DNA of 64,000 bases from Agrocybe praecox (Eukaryota > Basidiomycota > Agaricomycetes > Agaricales > Agrocybaceae). The DNA lies in NCBI GenBank assembly GCA_964017145.1, contig OZ024841.1, forward strand, positions 4,640,100-4,704,099, given 5' to 3'. The position numbers were made by a program, and so were the translations under genes. Below are positions 12,205 through 23,000 of the stretch, in pieces. The notes under the pieces are model-generated. The model had not been told where the DNA came from. It made no database searches and worked only from the letters and a program-made list of their open reading frames with translations. Within the stretch, counting starts at the first letter, position 1; every line of letters begins with the position of its first letter.

Positions 12205-13870
12205 TCATAGATCTAAATCTGTTTGTGTGTTCGAATTCCACAGCATGGTCGCTTTTTGTTTTTTTGAATCAACTTTCGGAGGATTGGCAACGTCGTATGA
12301 CGAACATACATTTGAACCACCCTCTCCGCTTAGTGGTCTGAGGAACGACGCGGGTAGTTCATTCTGACAATTTTCGTGCGTAGCGAGCACGTCGTTCGTC
12401 GAATGCCAGTCATCGAGAGTGAAACAGACAGCGACCGTTTCGGCGTAAGTGAAGTTTTGCACGAGGAAGGTAACGAGTGGGCCGCGAGGTTTCCTCAAGT
12501 GAGTGGATAGGGCATAGGGCAGAAGAAAATCTTGGAAGTAAATGTCAGTTTTGTGAAGTTGGGCTCGATTGATATAGAAAAGAGGAAAAGACGACGAGAA
12601 TATTGATGAATGCCACAACGATGACAAAAATTAATTGAACCAAACACTGTCGCCGACGATAACAGCCAACAAGATCGACACTGTTGGCAAGTTGCAAACA
12701 GCATTATGGCGTTTGCTATTGGCAATGTCGTTCTTCAAAAATAACCTCTCCGCTGTGAAAACCACAGAAAGAACATTTGAATCGGTAACGCCACCGGCAA
12801 TTGAGTTCAACCACAAAAAAAAAATCCAATGAAGACAACTTTCAACAACAACAACAACAACAACAGCCACCACTACCACTATCAACGGCGCCGGCATGTA
12901 AACCGCAAAAGAAAAATTGGGAAAGAACATAATTTATAGAGGTAAAGAAGAAAGAGAACGCAAGGACGAATCCTAAAAAACAAAAAATGACAGGAAAACA
13001 TACCATCACCAACCCTTGGCGTACCAGGCGCACTCGCCGCTCTCTGGTACACATACTCACTAGCACCGTCCTCATTGCTCGATGCTCTATGTCGATCGTG
13101 ATGCAGATCTGGCCACATAACACTCGACATAAGACTCTAGTTCGGGAATGGAATGTTCGGCGACGAGCTCGAAGTCCATTACTCAACAATACCAACTGGG
13201 TATGCTGCTGCTGGTTGAGGTTTTGGAGACTGGTCAGGGAATACTGCTACTGCGACTGATGATTCAAGAAGAGGAGAGAATTGGATGTCGGACGCGCGGG
13301 TGGTGCGGGGCGAGTGGGTGTCGGTGATGTTGTTAATGAGATCGAGGCCTGAGTCAACATTGTCGCAAAATTGAATCGCCCTCCTCATCATCGGTACCTG
13401 CACTTGCCCGAGGGGACTGGACTGGCGACCCCGGCCGTAAAGGAGACCCACCGGCGAAACACGAGAAGAACCAAGCGGAGAATGACCACCAAGCGCAAAT
13501 GTATTCCGATTCTTCACTCTCAACTTCAACGGAACATCGCAGAGTTGAATGAGCGCGAAGATGCACCCCGCCGCCGCCAAGTGAAACTTTCTCGACGGCG
13601 AAGTTGTCGTTGTGGATGCAGACCCAAAGCAGCTGCTAGTCCTATGCATGGGCCTAGGCAACGACCCTATCAATCCGCTCGTGGTATTCGAGTTATAGCC
13701 AGATGAGGACGACGACGAAGGTCCAGCAGCCCCAATAACAACTGTACCATACGATCAGCAGAGGCCTGGTCTGCCTTGTGGTGGTGGTAATGTGGATGTC
13801 GGCGTCGTCGTTTTATCGTTATTATGTGTCCCTTTGAGCGAAATAGTCGTTGGAGTTCGCATGTTGACAT
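12205..13870 (-). pseudogene. CBM21 (glycogen-targeting, Gac1-like) protein gene, decayed
   Basis: The minus-strand frame at 12,205-12,627 contains TDIYFQDFLLP, then VTFLVQNFTYAETVAVCFTL and DDWHSTNDVLATHEN. This spacing matches the start of a CBM21 domain (beta strands around V-R-N-x-x-Y/F-x-K-x-V-x-V-R-x-T-x-D-x-W), found in type-1 phosphatase glycogen-targeting subunits. The usual later W-D-x-F-x-F block is absent before the stop. Upstream exon-like pieces (13,179-13,870) are Ser/Thr/Pro rich with SLPRPMHRTSS and DSGLDLINNITDTHSP, typical of the disordered N-terminal parts of such proteins, but they lie in different frames. A (CAA)n tract at 12,848-12,869 interrupts the middle. The domain call is good; that the gene is broken is an inference from frame changes and the missing second half. 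Confidence 0.45.
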
Positions 13871-15463
13871 GTATATGTGTGTAGATGAGAAAGAAGAGAG
13901 AGCGAGGAGACGGGCTGACGTACGACATGTCTATGTCATGTGTTTTTGGTTTAGTAGAAGTCGATAGACATTGATAAGTGGGCGTTTTTTTTCTTCGTTA
14001 GTTCGGGCTTGGTTCGCGGTCGGTCTAGATACGAAAGAAATCATCAGTAAGATAACAAAAAAATGACGACGAGGCCTGGAGAAATCAAAGAAAGGAAGAA
14101 CAGTTTTGATCAAGAAACCAAGGCTTCTCAGGGAAGCAAGGCGTTATTGACAACGAGGTACGAGAGTTGTTTGTTGGATGATTGATGATAGGGATAGGGA
14201 TAGGGATAAGAATGAATCAAAGGGCAATACAACAAGAAGTGAGATGCGAGGAGCGAAGAGATAACGAAAGAAGAAGGATAAGAAAAAGGAAGGAGCGTTG
14301 AAATGGGTGGTGCAGGCGGTGTTCAGGATATGGCACGATATGATGCGAATTTGGATCTGAATGATAAATGAATCTTGCAGCTACGTTCGTTCGACTCGAG
14401 TAAATTGGTATAAGGAAAGGACGAAACAAAACAAAACAAAACGAACAGAATAAGATAGAATAGAAATAAAAAGATAAGATAATCGGCGTGGAAGGAAGTA
14501 AAACGAACAGAATTAAAAGAGAAAAAGAAAGAAATCAGAGCAACATACCTTGTAAAACCTCTTTGTTCGTTTATTGACGATAGATAGATATCTATTCGTT
14601 CCTAGTCGTCCGTCACTGCAAAGAATTTTACGTGAGCTGAAGAAGTGTGAGTAGAATCAAGAGAATAATGATTTGACCGCAAAAACATACCCAGATAATA
14701 ACCCTCTACGTTTGTCCTTAACACAGTACGTCTGTGAAGCACGTCAATGGCAACGCAACGCTATTTGAGTGCCGGCACTTACTTTGTCGGTGCGTATTGG
14801 ACTCCATCCTCTGTGGAAGCATGCCTGACTCTGATAAAGAGTGTGTCTGGCAGAATTCTTGGGTTATGAACGAAACGATAATGGACGGGCAACAAGAGGA
14901 TGTGGAAAATTGAACGGACGTCATGTCCTTCCCGGATCCCGGTCCTTAGTTCGATGATGTGTTCGATAATGTGCAGTCCATAACGGTTGAACGTTGAACG
15001 TTGAACCAACGATGGTAAGAGATGCGCATTGGGGGGTTGTGGCTGTACTTGGGCTGACAGCTACCGCGGGCGCTATTACTGGACCTTCAAAAGGAGTATT
15101 CGACTTGACGACAAGAGGGATGGTACTGGGTGATTAAGGTTTTTTTAAGAAAACTCTCATGCAGATACTTGAATTTTGGTCGACTTTTTCAACGAAAAGA
15201 CACTTGAGAGACACATGGAGGGGCACAAATGAATGGCTTTTTTACGCGGAGTTTGATCCAATTGGATGCCGCTCCCAACTTTGAAGTGCCGCTAAGTTTA
15301 CATAATGACATCAATCGGCGATATCGCACTGCAGCTCCTTACACAGTACATTGCGTACATTAACATCCTATAACCCTAAGCCACTGGTGAGTTAAATTTA
15401 CTTTCTACGGTCTGGTACACTTACTTAAAGTTCTCCTGTAAATATAAAGTCTCTTCAACCGAC
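13871..15463. other. Intergenic with simple repeats
   Basis: It contains a GATAGG repeat near 14,187-14,208, AAAAC/AAACA runs at 14,425-14,446 and a purine-rich stretch to about 14,560, which could be the upstream region of the minus-strand CBM21 gene. From 14,600 to 15,460 only short frames without signatures are seen; the end of it would be the promoter side of the auxilin-like gene. Confidence 0.4.
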
Positions 15464-18276
15464 ATGTCTGATTCCAGCTAGATTGGCTATGGAGGCGAAG
15501 CCCCGACAAGGATCGTCAGCTAGTCCTATACAACAATCTGCCCGATCATCAGGCGCGGCAGGAGGTGATGCGTGGGCTGGGCTGGACTCGTTAGGGCCTG
15601 GTGGAGGATTGGGACTGGGGATTTCGCCCGTCCCAGTGGTACGGAATACGACAACGACAAATCCACCAAATGTGAATGTCAACGACGACGATTGGGGGTT
15701 AGGAAATTTTGGATCGAGTGCGACGAGAGCCCGACCGACTACTATCTCGACGACGACAACGACCACTTGGGCACCTGTTCGAATACAATCGTAATCGAGC
15801 AGCACGAATGGTGGCACCAAACCCGCTAGCTTATGGGGTTTGGACGACTTCGCCGCTCCTCAACCCCCAGCGCGGACGCAGTCTTCATCGTCGTCTTTTA
15901 GTCTTCACCTCGATACACAAACGCAAAGACCTATTTCACGAACGGGATCGTCACAAAGCGGTCTTCGAAATCCGGTGGACACATTCCAGGACGACACGTC
16001 TAACCTCGCTTCTCCAGATATCGATTTCGATTTTGGGAATCGGGAAGATAATTACCCTGCCAGTGCGAGATACCAAGGACGGAATGGCATCGGAAGAGGT
16101 GTGTTGGATAGTGATGATGAAGGAGACGGGTTCGTACATGCGCAGACGGGTATCCGCGCTGGTGATTCTGGAGCACACGCGGATGAGGACGATATTTTGT
16201 GTGTTGAGCCAACCTGTGGAAGCTGTAAAGGCGACGACAGCTGGGAGGACAAATAGGAACGATTATTTGGTACGTGTCCTTTACTTTTTCGTCGTTATGT
16301 GTTCTGACTTAATTTAATATTTCACATTTTCTTTTAAAAAATTACACATTATGTTTCGTATTACACGTTAACTATTTCGTCTACTAGTCATGGCAAGATG
16401 ATGTTTCAGCACTCAGCAACGAGAACTACCACCACGACCAGCCGACCACCTCACAGGAAAGAAGGATCTTACTCGCGTCCACCACATATCCTTGGCCAAA
16501 ATGTGGAAATGGGATTTTCCGTCCAGCAGCCACGAGAAGCGTTACGTGCTACCCCAGGCGGACAAGACGTCCAAGCTGCCCACGAAAGTCTTTTGAATGC
16601 AGGAAGTCAAGGTCAAAACGGCGGAAGCATACATCGACCATCACCACCACCGGCGACATTCTCTAGGACCTCCACCTACATCTGACACGCCATCTGCCGT
16701 ACCGCAGCCTCGCGGACCACCCAAAGGACAAAAAGAACGCGAACGCAAGAGGCTGGAAAGACAGAGTCAGGCCTCTGAACGCGCTGCCGGTGGCGATGGG
16801 TCGGGGTCTACGGTCAAGCCTCCGTTGCAGAAATTCAAGAATAAGCCGATAAACTGCTTGCGCAAGCTTCGGAAATCGGCTTGAGCGTGTTTAGCAAGGC
16901 TAGTGCGTTTTGGAAAGAAGCCAAGGAGAAGATGGTCAAGGCGTATGAGGAGAGGAGTGCTGGTGACGCTGCTGGGGTGACGAGGGGTAATTCGAGAGGT
17001 TCTGGCAGCAGTTGAACTATTGGTACCGCTGTATGAGGCAGACCCAAGTGGATGCAGGAAATAGTTCATCAGAGCGATGAAGAAGACGAGGGCGTTGGGA
17101 AGGGAGGATTCAAGGATGATCATGATGAAGACCATGGACATGACGAGCCCATAAGACGTCCTCAACATCAGTAGCAACAACAACAAAGGCCACAACAGCA
17201 ACAGCAAACACAGATCAAGGTCGGGGAAATCGAGGTGGAAATCGACTTATTCTCGACTGATGCACCTACCGCACCTCGCCCTTCCGCATCCGAACCACCA
17301 CCACGATCTCTTCGTCAAACTGCCTCCAGCTCATCCAAATCTTCTCGGAATACCCGTACACCTCCCTCAAGATCTGCAGCCCAAGCCTCCGCAGTACCAC
17401 CACGCTCGTTAATCACTGCATCGCCCTCCGCCCTCCCTCAGGCTCAGAAGCATAAAACGGACGGAACGCAGAAATTCAAACTCGGACAGCATGCAGCCGC
17501 CGCCGACGCGTATATTTTCTCCATCAACGCGCTACCCAAGGGCCACTTCCGTCTCGTTCCTCTCCATACCAACCATGCACTGGCACGCTTGAAGACAGGA
17601 GAATACGGATGTGCAGTAGAAGACTATCAACGCGCGTTGGAGGGCATATTCAGGAAGGCTGCCTTTGGTGGTTCGTCGTCAGCGACGGCAGACGATTTAG
17701 GTTTAGATCCTCTAGCACCTAAGCGCCCCTCTGGAAATTCACCTGCGCCTCCATTCCTCGATGCTTCTGTTAATCCCTCCAAACCTCATCACAGCTGGAA
17801 AAGCCCGCTCGAACAATGGCGGGTGGGCAAATGCGCAAGACCTCGGTTTAGATATCCTTGACGCATATGTGAAGGCTCTGCGTCGCTCTGCGGAAGCATC
17901 CGAGGGACGAGAGAGGTGGGCGGATGCCGGTGTATGGTGGGGTGTGCTCAGTTGAGCTGGTGAGGGTGCTGGAGCTACGTGGGTGGACGAAAAATCACGG
18001 AAGGAGGCCGTTAGTGGGAGTGTTAGATGTCGGAAGATGCTCGATGGATCTTCGTCCTCGTCCTCTACCCCTGCTGGTCCCTCATCCTCCTTATCCACAC
18101 CGACGAAACCACCTGTCAAACCGCGTCCCAAACCACGCCCCGGAGCAACATCAATAGAACCCTCCAAAGCACTGCGAAGCCGACGACGCAGCGAAGCACG
18201 CTCTCAAAGATTCCGTCGATGCGCGTATCGGAGCGTGGAAGGGCGGGAAAGAGACGAACATCCGCGTGCTTTTGGG
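15464..18276 (+). pseudogene. Auxilin/Swa2-like clathrin-uncoating co-chaperone, truncated before the J domain
   Basis: Auxilins recruit Hsp70 through a C-terminal J domain to strip clathrin from vesicles. In order I see: an N-terminus starting MSDSS but stopped at once by TAG (15,479); Ser/Gly-rich spacer with DDDWGLGNFG (about 15,690); a UBA-like segment, EMGFSVQQPREALRATPGGQ (about 16,500-16,590); a helix-rich block SVFSKASAFWKEAKEKMVKA (about 16,890-16,950) entered only past an in-frame TAA (16,835); and one TPR region (about 17,440-17,660, HKTDGTQKFKLGQHAAAADA, then HTNHALARLKTGEY). The tail reads SVDARIGAWKGGKETNIRVL (18,207-18,270), the linker that normally precedes the J domain, and then the sequence switches to the retroelement at 18,277. 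At least four frame changes and two nonsense codons are needed. The J domain with its HPD motif is absent from the window. Confidence 0.75.
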
Positions 18277-18331
18277 GTTGTTCGAACGAAGCGCCGAAGT
18301 GAGGCCGTAGGCCGAACGAAGGTGCTGAGTG

Positions 18332-18408
18332 AGAAAGGACAAAGGTGTAGTAGGGAATTCTACTGCACGACCTTTTCGCTTTTATAGCTCTTCAGGTCCT
18401 ATATTTCT
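18332..18408 (-). ncRNA. Hammerhead ribozyme, type I, proximal copy
   Basis: Read on the minus strand: stem I 5' arm AGAAA-(TATA)-GGAC; core CTGAAGA; stem II GCT-ATAAA-AGC; core GAAA; stem III AGGT...ACCT enclosing AGTAG/CTACT with loop AATTCC; cleavage dinucleotide TT; stem I 3' arm GTCC-TTTCT. All conserved core positions (CUGANGA, GAAA, UH) are present and all three stems pair. Predicted cleavage is between 18,341 and 18,340. This copy has H17 = U, whereas the other has C. Confidence 0.8.
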
Positions 18409-18745
18409 CTATAGCTAGATCGGTTAGATCTGTTAACCATCGCGCTTACCGATCTCATTGGTAAGTCTGATTACGATGTTCTATAACAATTAGTAGCTGT
18501 GAAGTCTTACATCCCGCGGGATCGCTGACCAATGATCGGCCAGAAGCACGATATCAATCAGCGAAACGCCGCAGTATCAGTAAGCTGTCAGTTCCAGCGA
18601 CAACGACCAAAGTAGATCGATGGATATAAATACTTAGCGTAGTGGCCAAATGCGGAAGGTAAGGGATTACGTAATGATGGGCGCTTGTTACGCGCTTATG
18701 TAATCCGCAGTATAGCGCCAACTCGACGCTATTATTATACCTACG

Positions 18746-18853
18746 CTTAGGTTAGGTTCGGGTTAGAGGTTAGGCTACCGAACCGTTCGATAAGTAGTTA
18801 GCTACTGTATTTCCGATTAAGGAATCGACGTACGTTAGAGTTAGAGTTAGGTA
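18746..18853 (-). other. TTAGG-like tracts inside the terminal repeat (proximal copy)
   Basis: The plus strand shows TTAGGTTAGG, GGGTTAGAGGTTAGG and GTTAGAGTTAGAGTTAGG within about 110 bp. The element RNA, which reads the minus strand, therefore holds CCUAAC-like strings able to pair with a TTAGGG overhang. The distal copy is at 22,196-22,303. Confidence 0.5.
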
Positions 18854-19546
18854 AGCGTTTTACCGGTAGATTAGTGTTCTTTAACTCGAACTTGTTATGT
18901 TCAGGCTGGATTTTGCTAAGGCTATAATCAATAAAGATAACCAGTCAATTACGTGCGTCCTTTTGTTATATAATTAAATAACTTAGGGTTTTATTTGTTA
19001 AACGCAAAGGGCGTTACTAGGATATGTTAGACTCGAAAAGAGATGCATGCATCTGTCAAGTGGTTTGTTGCGGTTAAAAGCAACTAACTACCCAGTCCGA
19101 AGAAAGGGCTAACGTTCGATCAAGGCTTTGGAGTAAGGGACCACCGAGACCCGATAGTGTCGAATCAAGCTTATACCTACTCTCTGCCGGAGGTTTGGTG
19201 CAAGGCCAGCTAGCGTCTCGGAATTATCTTACCGATTAACCGCAATCCTTCGCCAGCACGAGACGTGGCCGCCGAGTGGTTCTCCGCGGCACAAGACTAC
19301 TAGTCCATACTGTTGGTTGTCTTTGGCCGCTAACGCGGCTACCAAGCAGTTAGATAGTCAATGCAATAGGGAATATCACAAGGTGTTAATGCCGAGTAAT
19401 TTAGACTTATCGCGCGTACCTCAAGACTGATCTGAATCAATCATGATCTATCTACAGTTTTATTACACCACACGTTCGACCACGCCAGCGCCTTCCGAGT
19501 TCTTACGGGATCGGGGAACCAGTCGTATCTAGTAGCACAGTCTTTA

Positions 19547-21649
19547 TTATCTGCCATATCCGCCACCTAGGTTGGCGAAGAGAGTATCTTCCAGTCTTGG
19601 ACGCCATTCCAGATCGCCGGCTTCAGCAGGTTCTTCACGAACCCGGCCGGGTTCGTCAGCTGCAATGCCATAGCCGAACGGAAGGACAGCAATCGGTGGA
19701 TGATCCGCCAATTCTCTCTCGTAAACATTCAATACTTCTTGTTTCCAAGAACTAGTTAGGTCGAACAGATTTCGTGTACGCTTTCGCGAGACGATCAGTC
19801 GACGATTCAATGTATCGGTTTTAGTAACATCCGGGACAAAGGTCTGCCAGCCTGGCCGCACATATAAGGAAGTGTTAACCTCCGAATACATGTCAGTGTA
19901 CTGTTTAGGCCAATGATCGATATGATTCTCGTAGCGGTAGTGGCCTGTTTCCAGGGTAAGTCCGCCGTCACGCTTAGCTCTATTGAGATATTCGCGCCAA
20001 TAATCGAAGATAGTATTGATATATCCTTTTGCGTTGAAATAGTTCCATGCTGTATTAAAGCTGCCTTTAAGTACCAAAACGCCCGCGTCGTTATCGCGAT
20101 GTTGAGAGTTAACGCTTAAGCGATTATCCCATCGTTTTGAAATGTCAGACTTAAGCCAGCCATATATCATATCCTGCGGATAGCCGCGTGCGATGTACAG
20201 ACCTGCTAAGGAATGTAGAGCATCTCGGTAGTCGCTAAATTTACTACTTAGCACGGCTAAACGAGCCATCTCACCCCAGAACGTACCACGTTTGACGTCG
20301 TAGGGATGGTGGCTTGCGAAAGGAACTCTTTCTTGGTGGTTGCGAAGCTTGCGGTATGGTCTATGTTCTAATTTTTTATTATCATCAACATAGAGAAACA
20401 TGTCCAGAAACGGAGCATGTGAGGGCGACGCATCCCATTCTATTACACAGGTGTGTATCTGGACGCAAGACACAATTTGAACGGCGCGTTCAAAAGTGTC
20501 GGCGTATACAATTGCCAGACAGTCATCAATATAGCGCCCGTAGAACGGGACATCTTTATTATTCATTATTTTACTTTCTACTTCATATGCATAGCCAAAG
20601 AGGTTGGCTAAATCGGGGGACGATGCTACACCCATAGCTAGTCCACGCGTTTGAAGGTAATACTTTTTTTGAAATTGTGTAATTAGATTAGTATTTCCGA
20701 GTCGTAAAGCGGCATCAAATAACGAGGCAAAAGCCTCATCGTCATCCGAAAGCTCTTCGCCGGCATTGATTTTATCGCCAAAGTAATATAAATTAAATAA
20801 TTCAATTATCTTTTTGAGGCAAGTCTCTATCTCTATATTAGGATAAAAAGCAACGACGTCTCCAGTAACAATGAAGTATTTACGGCTGGAATCTAATTGT
20901 AATTTACTTAATTTTATCGCCAAGTCCTTGCTACCATGAATGATAGTTGGCGCCGCTTGAATAAGCGGTTTAAGAATTTTAGAAACTAACTTAGCTGCAG
21001 TATTGATTACAGCAGAATGACACGGTATAATAGGACGCATTTTGGTAGGGACCTTGTGTATTTTAGGTATACCATAAAATAGTGGCAATTTGTGTCGTGC
21101 CGTGAACTGTATCTCACCGTCTAATCGTTTAGGGAGACCATCGTCATTTTGGACGTGAGGCGTCATTGACGACCGCAAGAAGTCCGGCACCTGCATTTCA
21201 TATTTAGGTACTGCAGCGGCCATATCAGCAAGCTGCAGAGTTAGTTCATTTTGGGACCTAAGAATTAAAGACACAGTACGGTGTGGGCCGTATTTTGTGG
21301 GTTGAAAACCATATGATAATTCAGTATAGTTGTTAGTGTCGTCTAGTAATTCTTGGCACTTGGTTATGATCCACTCGCGTTCTGAGACCGCAATTCCAAG
21401 ATTTTTATCTGTTCCTGTAACTACGTATTTATTACTTAGCAGGAACTGTTTGATTTCGGCAAGATCAGGTGTAAACGCTTTAAATTCTCTCCTGTCTTCT
21501 AGTTCGCTGGGTATGTAGGTACGTCCGACGTACGCTCGTCCTCTTGCGAAGCCGTTAGCAATATATTTGGGTAGCTTCGAAGGCTTGTTAGTTTTAGGTA
21601 ACGCATTAAGCGGTTCGAAGTCTGGATCATAATCAGTGTTATTTTCCAC
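19547..21649 (-). CDS. Penelope-like reverse transcriptase, no endonuclease domain
   Basis: 700 codons, uninterrupted. Copies element RNA into DNA, presumably priming on chromosome ends in the nucleus. Landmarks (residues): TGTDKNLGIAV (78-88); FYGIPKIHK (191-199), the KIHK signature of Penelope-like enzymes; RPIIPCHSAVINTAAKLVSK (205-224); motif A TGDVVAFYPNI with Asp264; motif B RGLAMGVASSPDLAN (335-349); catalytic YIDD (373-376); FLD (414-416); and a thumb region with RGYPQ. The last 150 residues show no GIY-YIG motif. The annotated start codon is GTG, not ATG. The frame stays open for about 150 nt upstream into the terminal repeat, coding RRLSWRLHFAFIG just before it, with no ATG, so the true start may be non-AUG or supplied by splicing. 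It is the only uninterrupted long frame in the proximal 24 kb. Confidence 0.85.
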   Translation of the reverse strand: MENNTDYDPDFEPLNALPKTNKPSKLPKYIANGFARGRAYVGRTYIPSELEDRREFKAFTPDLAEIKQFLLSNKYVVTGTDKNLGIAVSEREWIITKCQELLDDTNNYTELSYGFQPTKYGPHRTVSLILRSQNELTLQLADMAAAVPKYEMQVPDFLRSSMTPHVQNDDGLPKRLDGEIQFTARHKLPLFYGIPKIHKVPTKMRPIIPCHSAVINTAAKLVSKILKPLIQAAPTIIHGSKDLAIKLSKLQLDSSRKYFIVTGDVVAFYPNIEIETCLKKIIELFNLYYFGDKINAGEELSDDDEAFASLFDAALRLGNTNLITQFQKKYYLQTRGLAMGVASSPDLANLFGYAYEVESKIMNNKDVPFYGRYIDDCLAIVYADTFERAVQIVSCVQIHTCVIEWDASPSHAPFLDMFLYVDDNKKLEHRPYRKLRNHQERVPFASHHPYDVKRGTFWGEMARLAVLSSKFSDYRDALHSLAGLYIARGYPQDMIYGWLKSDISKRWDNRLSVNSQHRDNDAGVLVLKGSFNTAWNYFNAKGYINTIFDYWREYLNRAKRDGGLTLETGHYRYENHIDHWPKQYTDMYSEVNTSLYVRPGWQTFVPDVTKTDTLNRRLIVSRKRTRNLFDLTSSWKQEVLNVYERELADHPPIAVLPFGYGIAADEPGRVREEPAEAGDLEWRPRLEDTLFANLGGGYGR

Positions 21650-21726
21650 TCCAATGAAGGCAAAGTGGAGACGCCATGATAAGCGTCGTTCAAAGTCTTT
21701 CGCGGCTTTCAGAATAAGTGATTTGT

Positions 21727-23000
21727 GTTGTTCGAACGAAGCGCCGAAGTGAGGCCGTAGGCCGAACGAAGGTGCTGAGTGAGAAAGGACGAAGGTGTAG
21801 TAGGGAATTCTACTGCACGACCTTTTCGCTTTTATAGCTCTTCAGGTCCTATTTTTCTCTATAGCTAGATCGGTTAGATCTGTTAACCATCGCGCTTACC
21901 GATCTCATTGGTAAGTCTGATTACGATGTTCTATAACAATTAGTAGCTGTGAAGTCTTACGTCCCGCGGGATCGCTGACCAATGATCGGCCAGAAGCACG
22001 ATACCAATCAGCGAAACGCCGCAGTATCAGTAAGCTGTCAGTTCCAGCGACAACGACCAAAGTAGATCGATGGATATAAATACTTAGCGTAGTGGCCAAA
22101 TGCGGAAGGTAAGGGATTACGTAATGATGGGCGCTTGTTACGCGCTTATGTAATCCACATTATAGCGCCAACTCGACGCTATTATTATACCTACGCTTAG
22201 GTTAGGTTCGGGTTAGAGGTTAGGCTGCCGAACCGATCGTTAAGTAGTTAGCTACTGTATTCTCGATTAAGAGATCGACGTACGTTAGAGTTAGAGTTAG
22301 GTAAGCGTTTTACCGGTAGATTAGTTTTCTTTAACTCGGACTTGTTATGTTCAGACTGGATTTGCTAAGGCTATAATCAATAAAGATAACCAGTCAATTA
22401 CGTGCGTCCTTTTGTTATATAATTAAATAACTTAGGGATTTTATTTGTTAAACGCAAAGGGCGTTACTAGGATAATGTTAGACTCGACGACGAGATGCGT
22501 GCATCAATCAAGTGTTTGTTGCGGCTAAAAGCAACTAACTACCCGAACCGAAGTAAGGGCTAACGTTCGTTCAAGGCTTTGGGCAAAGGGACCACCTCAG
22601 CCGGTCAATAACCAGCCAAGCTTATACCTGCTATCTGTCGCGGGTTCTGCACAAGGTCAGGTAGCATCTCGCATTATCTCGCGATTAACTGCAATCCTTC
22701 CCCGACACAAGGCGTGGCCTTTGAGTGGTTTGCTTTGGGCACAAGCGCTACTAGTCTATGCCGTTGGTTGTCTTTGGCCAATTAAGTCGGCTACCAAGCG
22801 GCTACATAGTCTATGCAATGGGTGAATATCGTAAGGCATGAATACCGAACAATTTAGACACGTCGCGCGTACTCGAGATTGATCCGAATCAATCAGAAGT
22901 CGTTCTACAGTTTTATTATACCACACATTCGACCACCGCCGACGCCTTCCGAGTTCTAACGGGATCGGGGAATCAGTCGTATCTAGTAGCACAGTTTTTA
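21727..23000 (-). repeat. Pseudo-LTR / 3' region of the Penelope-like element, distal copy
   Basis: This is the second copy of the terminal repeat. It belongs to the truncated upstream unit and forms the 5' leader of the complete unit. It contains the second hammerhead (21,782-21,858) and TTAGG-like tracts (22,196-22,225, 22,284-22,303). It reads straight into the reverse-transcriptase frame at 21,726 and below. Confidence 0.8.
21782..21858 (-). ncRNA. Hammerhead ribozyme, type I, distal copy
   Basis: The architecture is the same as in the proximal copy: stem I AGAAA/TTTCT and GGAC/GTCC around an AATA bulge, CTGAAGA, 3-bp stem II, GAAA, and stem III with 4+5 bp. The cleavage site is TC, the better-known UH variant. 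Cleavage is predicted between 21,791 and 21,790, which would leave an RNA 5' end about 140 nt upstream of the first unambiguous reverse-transcriptase codons. Two such sites 3,450 nt apart would release a unit-length RNA. Confidence 0.85.

Larger units (their letters stand above)
18277..19546 (-). repeat. Pseudo-LTR / 3' region of the Penelope-like element, proximal copy
   Basis: This is near-identical to 21,727-23,000, starting at the shared string GTTGTTCGAACGAAGCGCC, with a few substitutions and small indels. It holds the hammerhead ribozyme (18,332-18,408), an 11-bp imperfect inverted repeat (GGATTACGTAA 18,664-18,674 against TTATGTAATCC 18,696-18,706) and TTAGG-rich tracts (18,746-18,775, 18,834-18,853). 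It ends exactly where auxilin-like coding sequence starts. Confidence 0.8.

Noticed and set aside
19547..21649. Telomerase reverse transcriptase
   Set aside because: The KIHK motif, tandem terminal repeats and hammerheads fit a Penelope-like element; telomerase RNA-binding motifs (T, CP, QFP) are not visible.
18277..23000. LTR retrotransposon flanked by true LTRs
   Set aside because: No gag, protease, integrase, RNase H or primer-binding site, and no TG...CA ends; the repeats are pseudo-LTRs of a tandem element.
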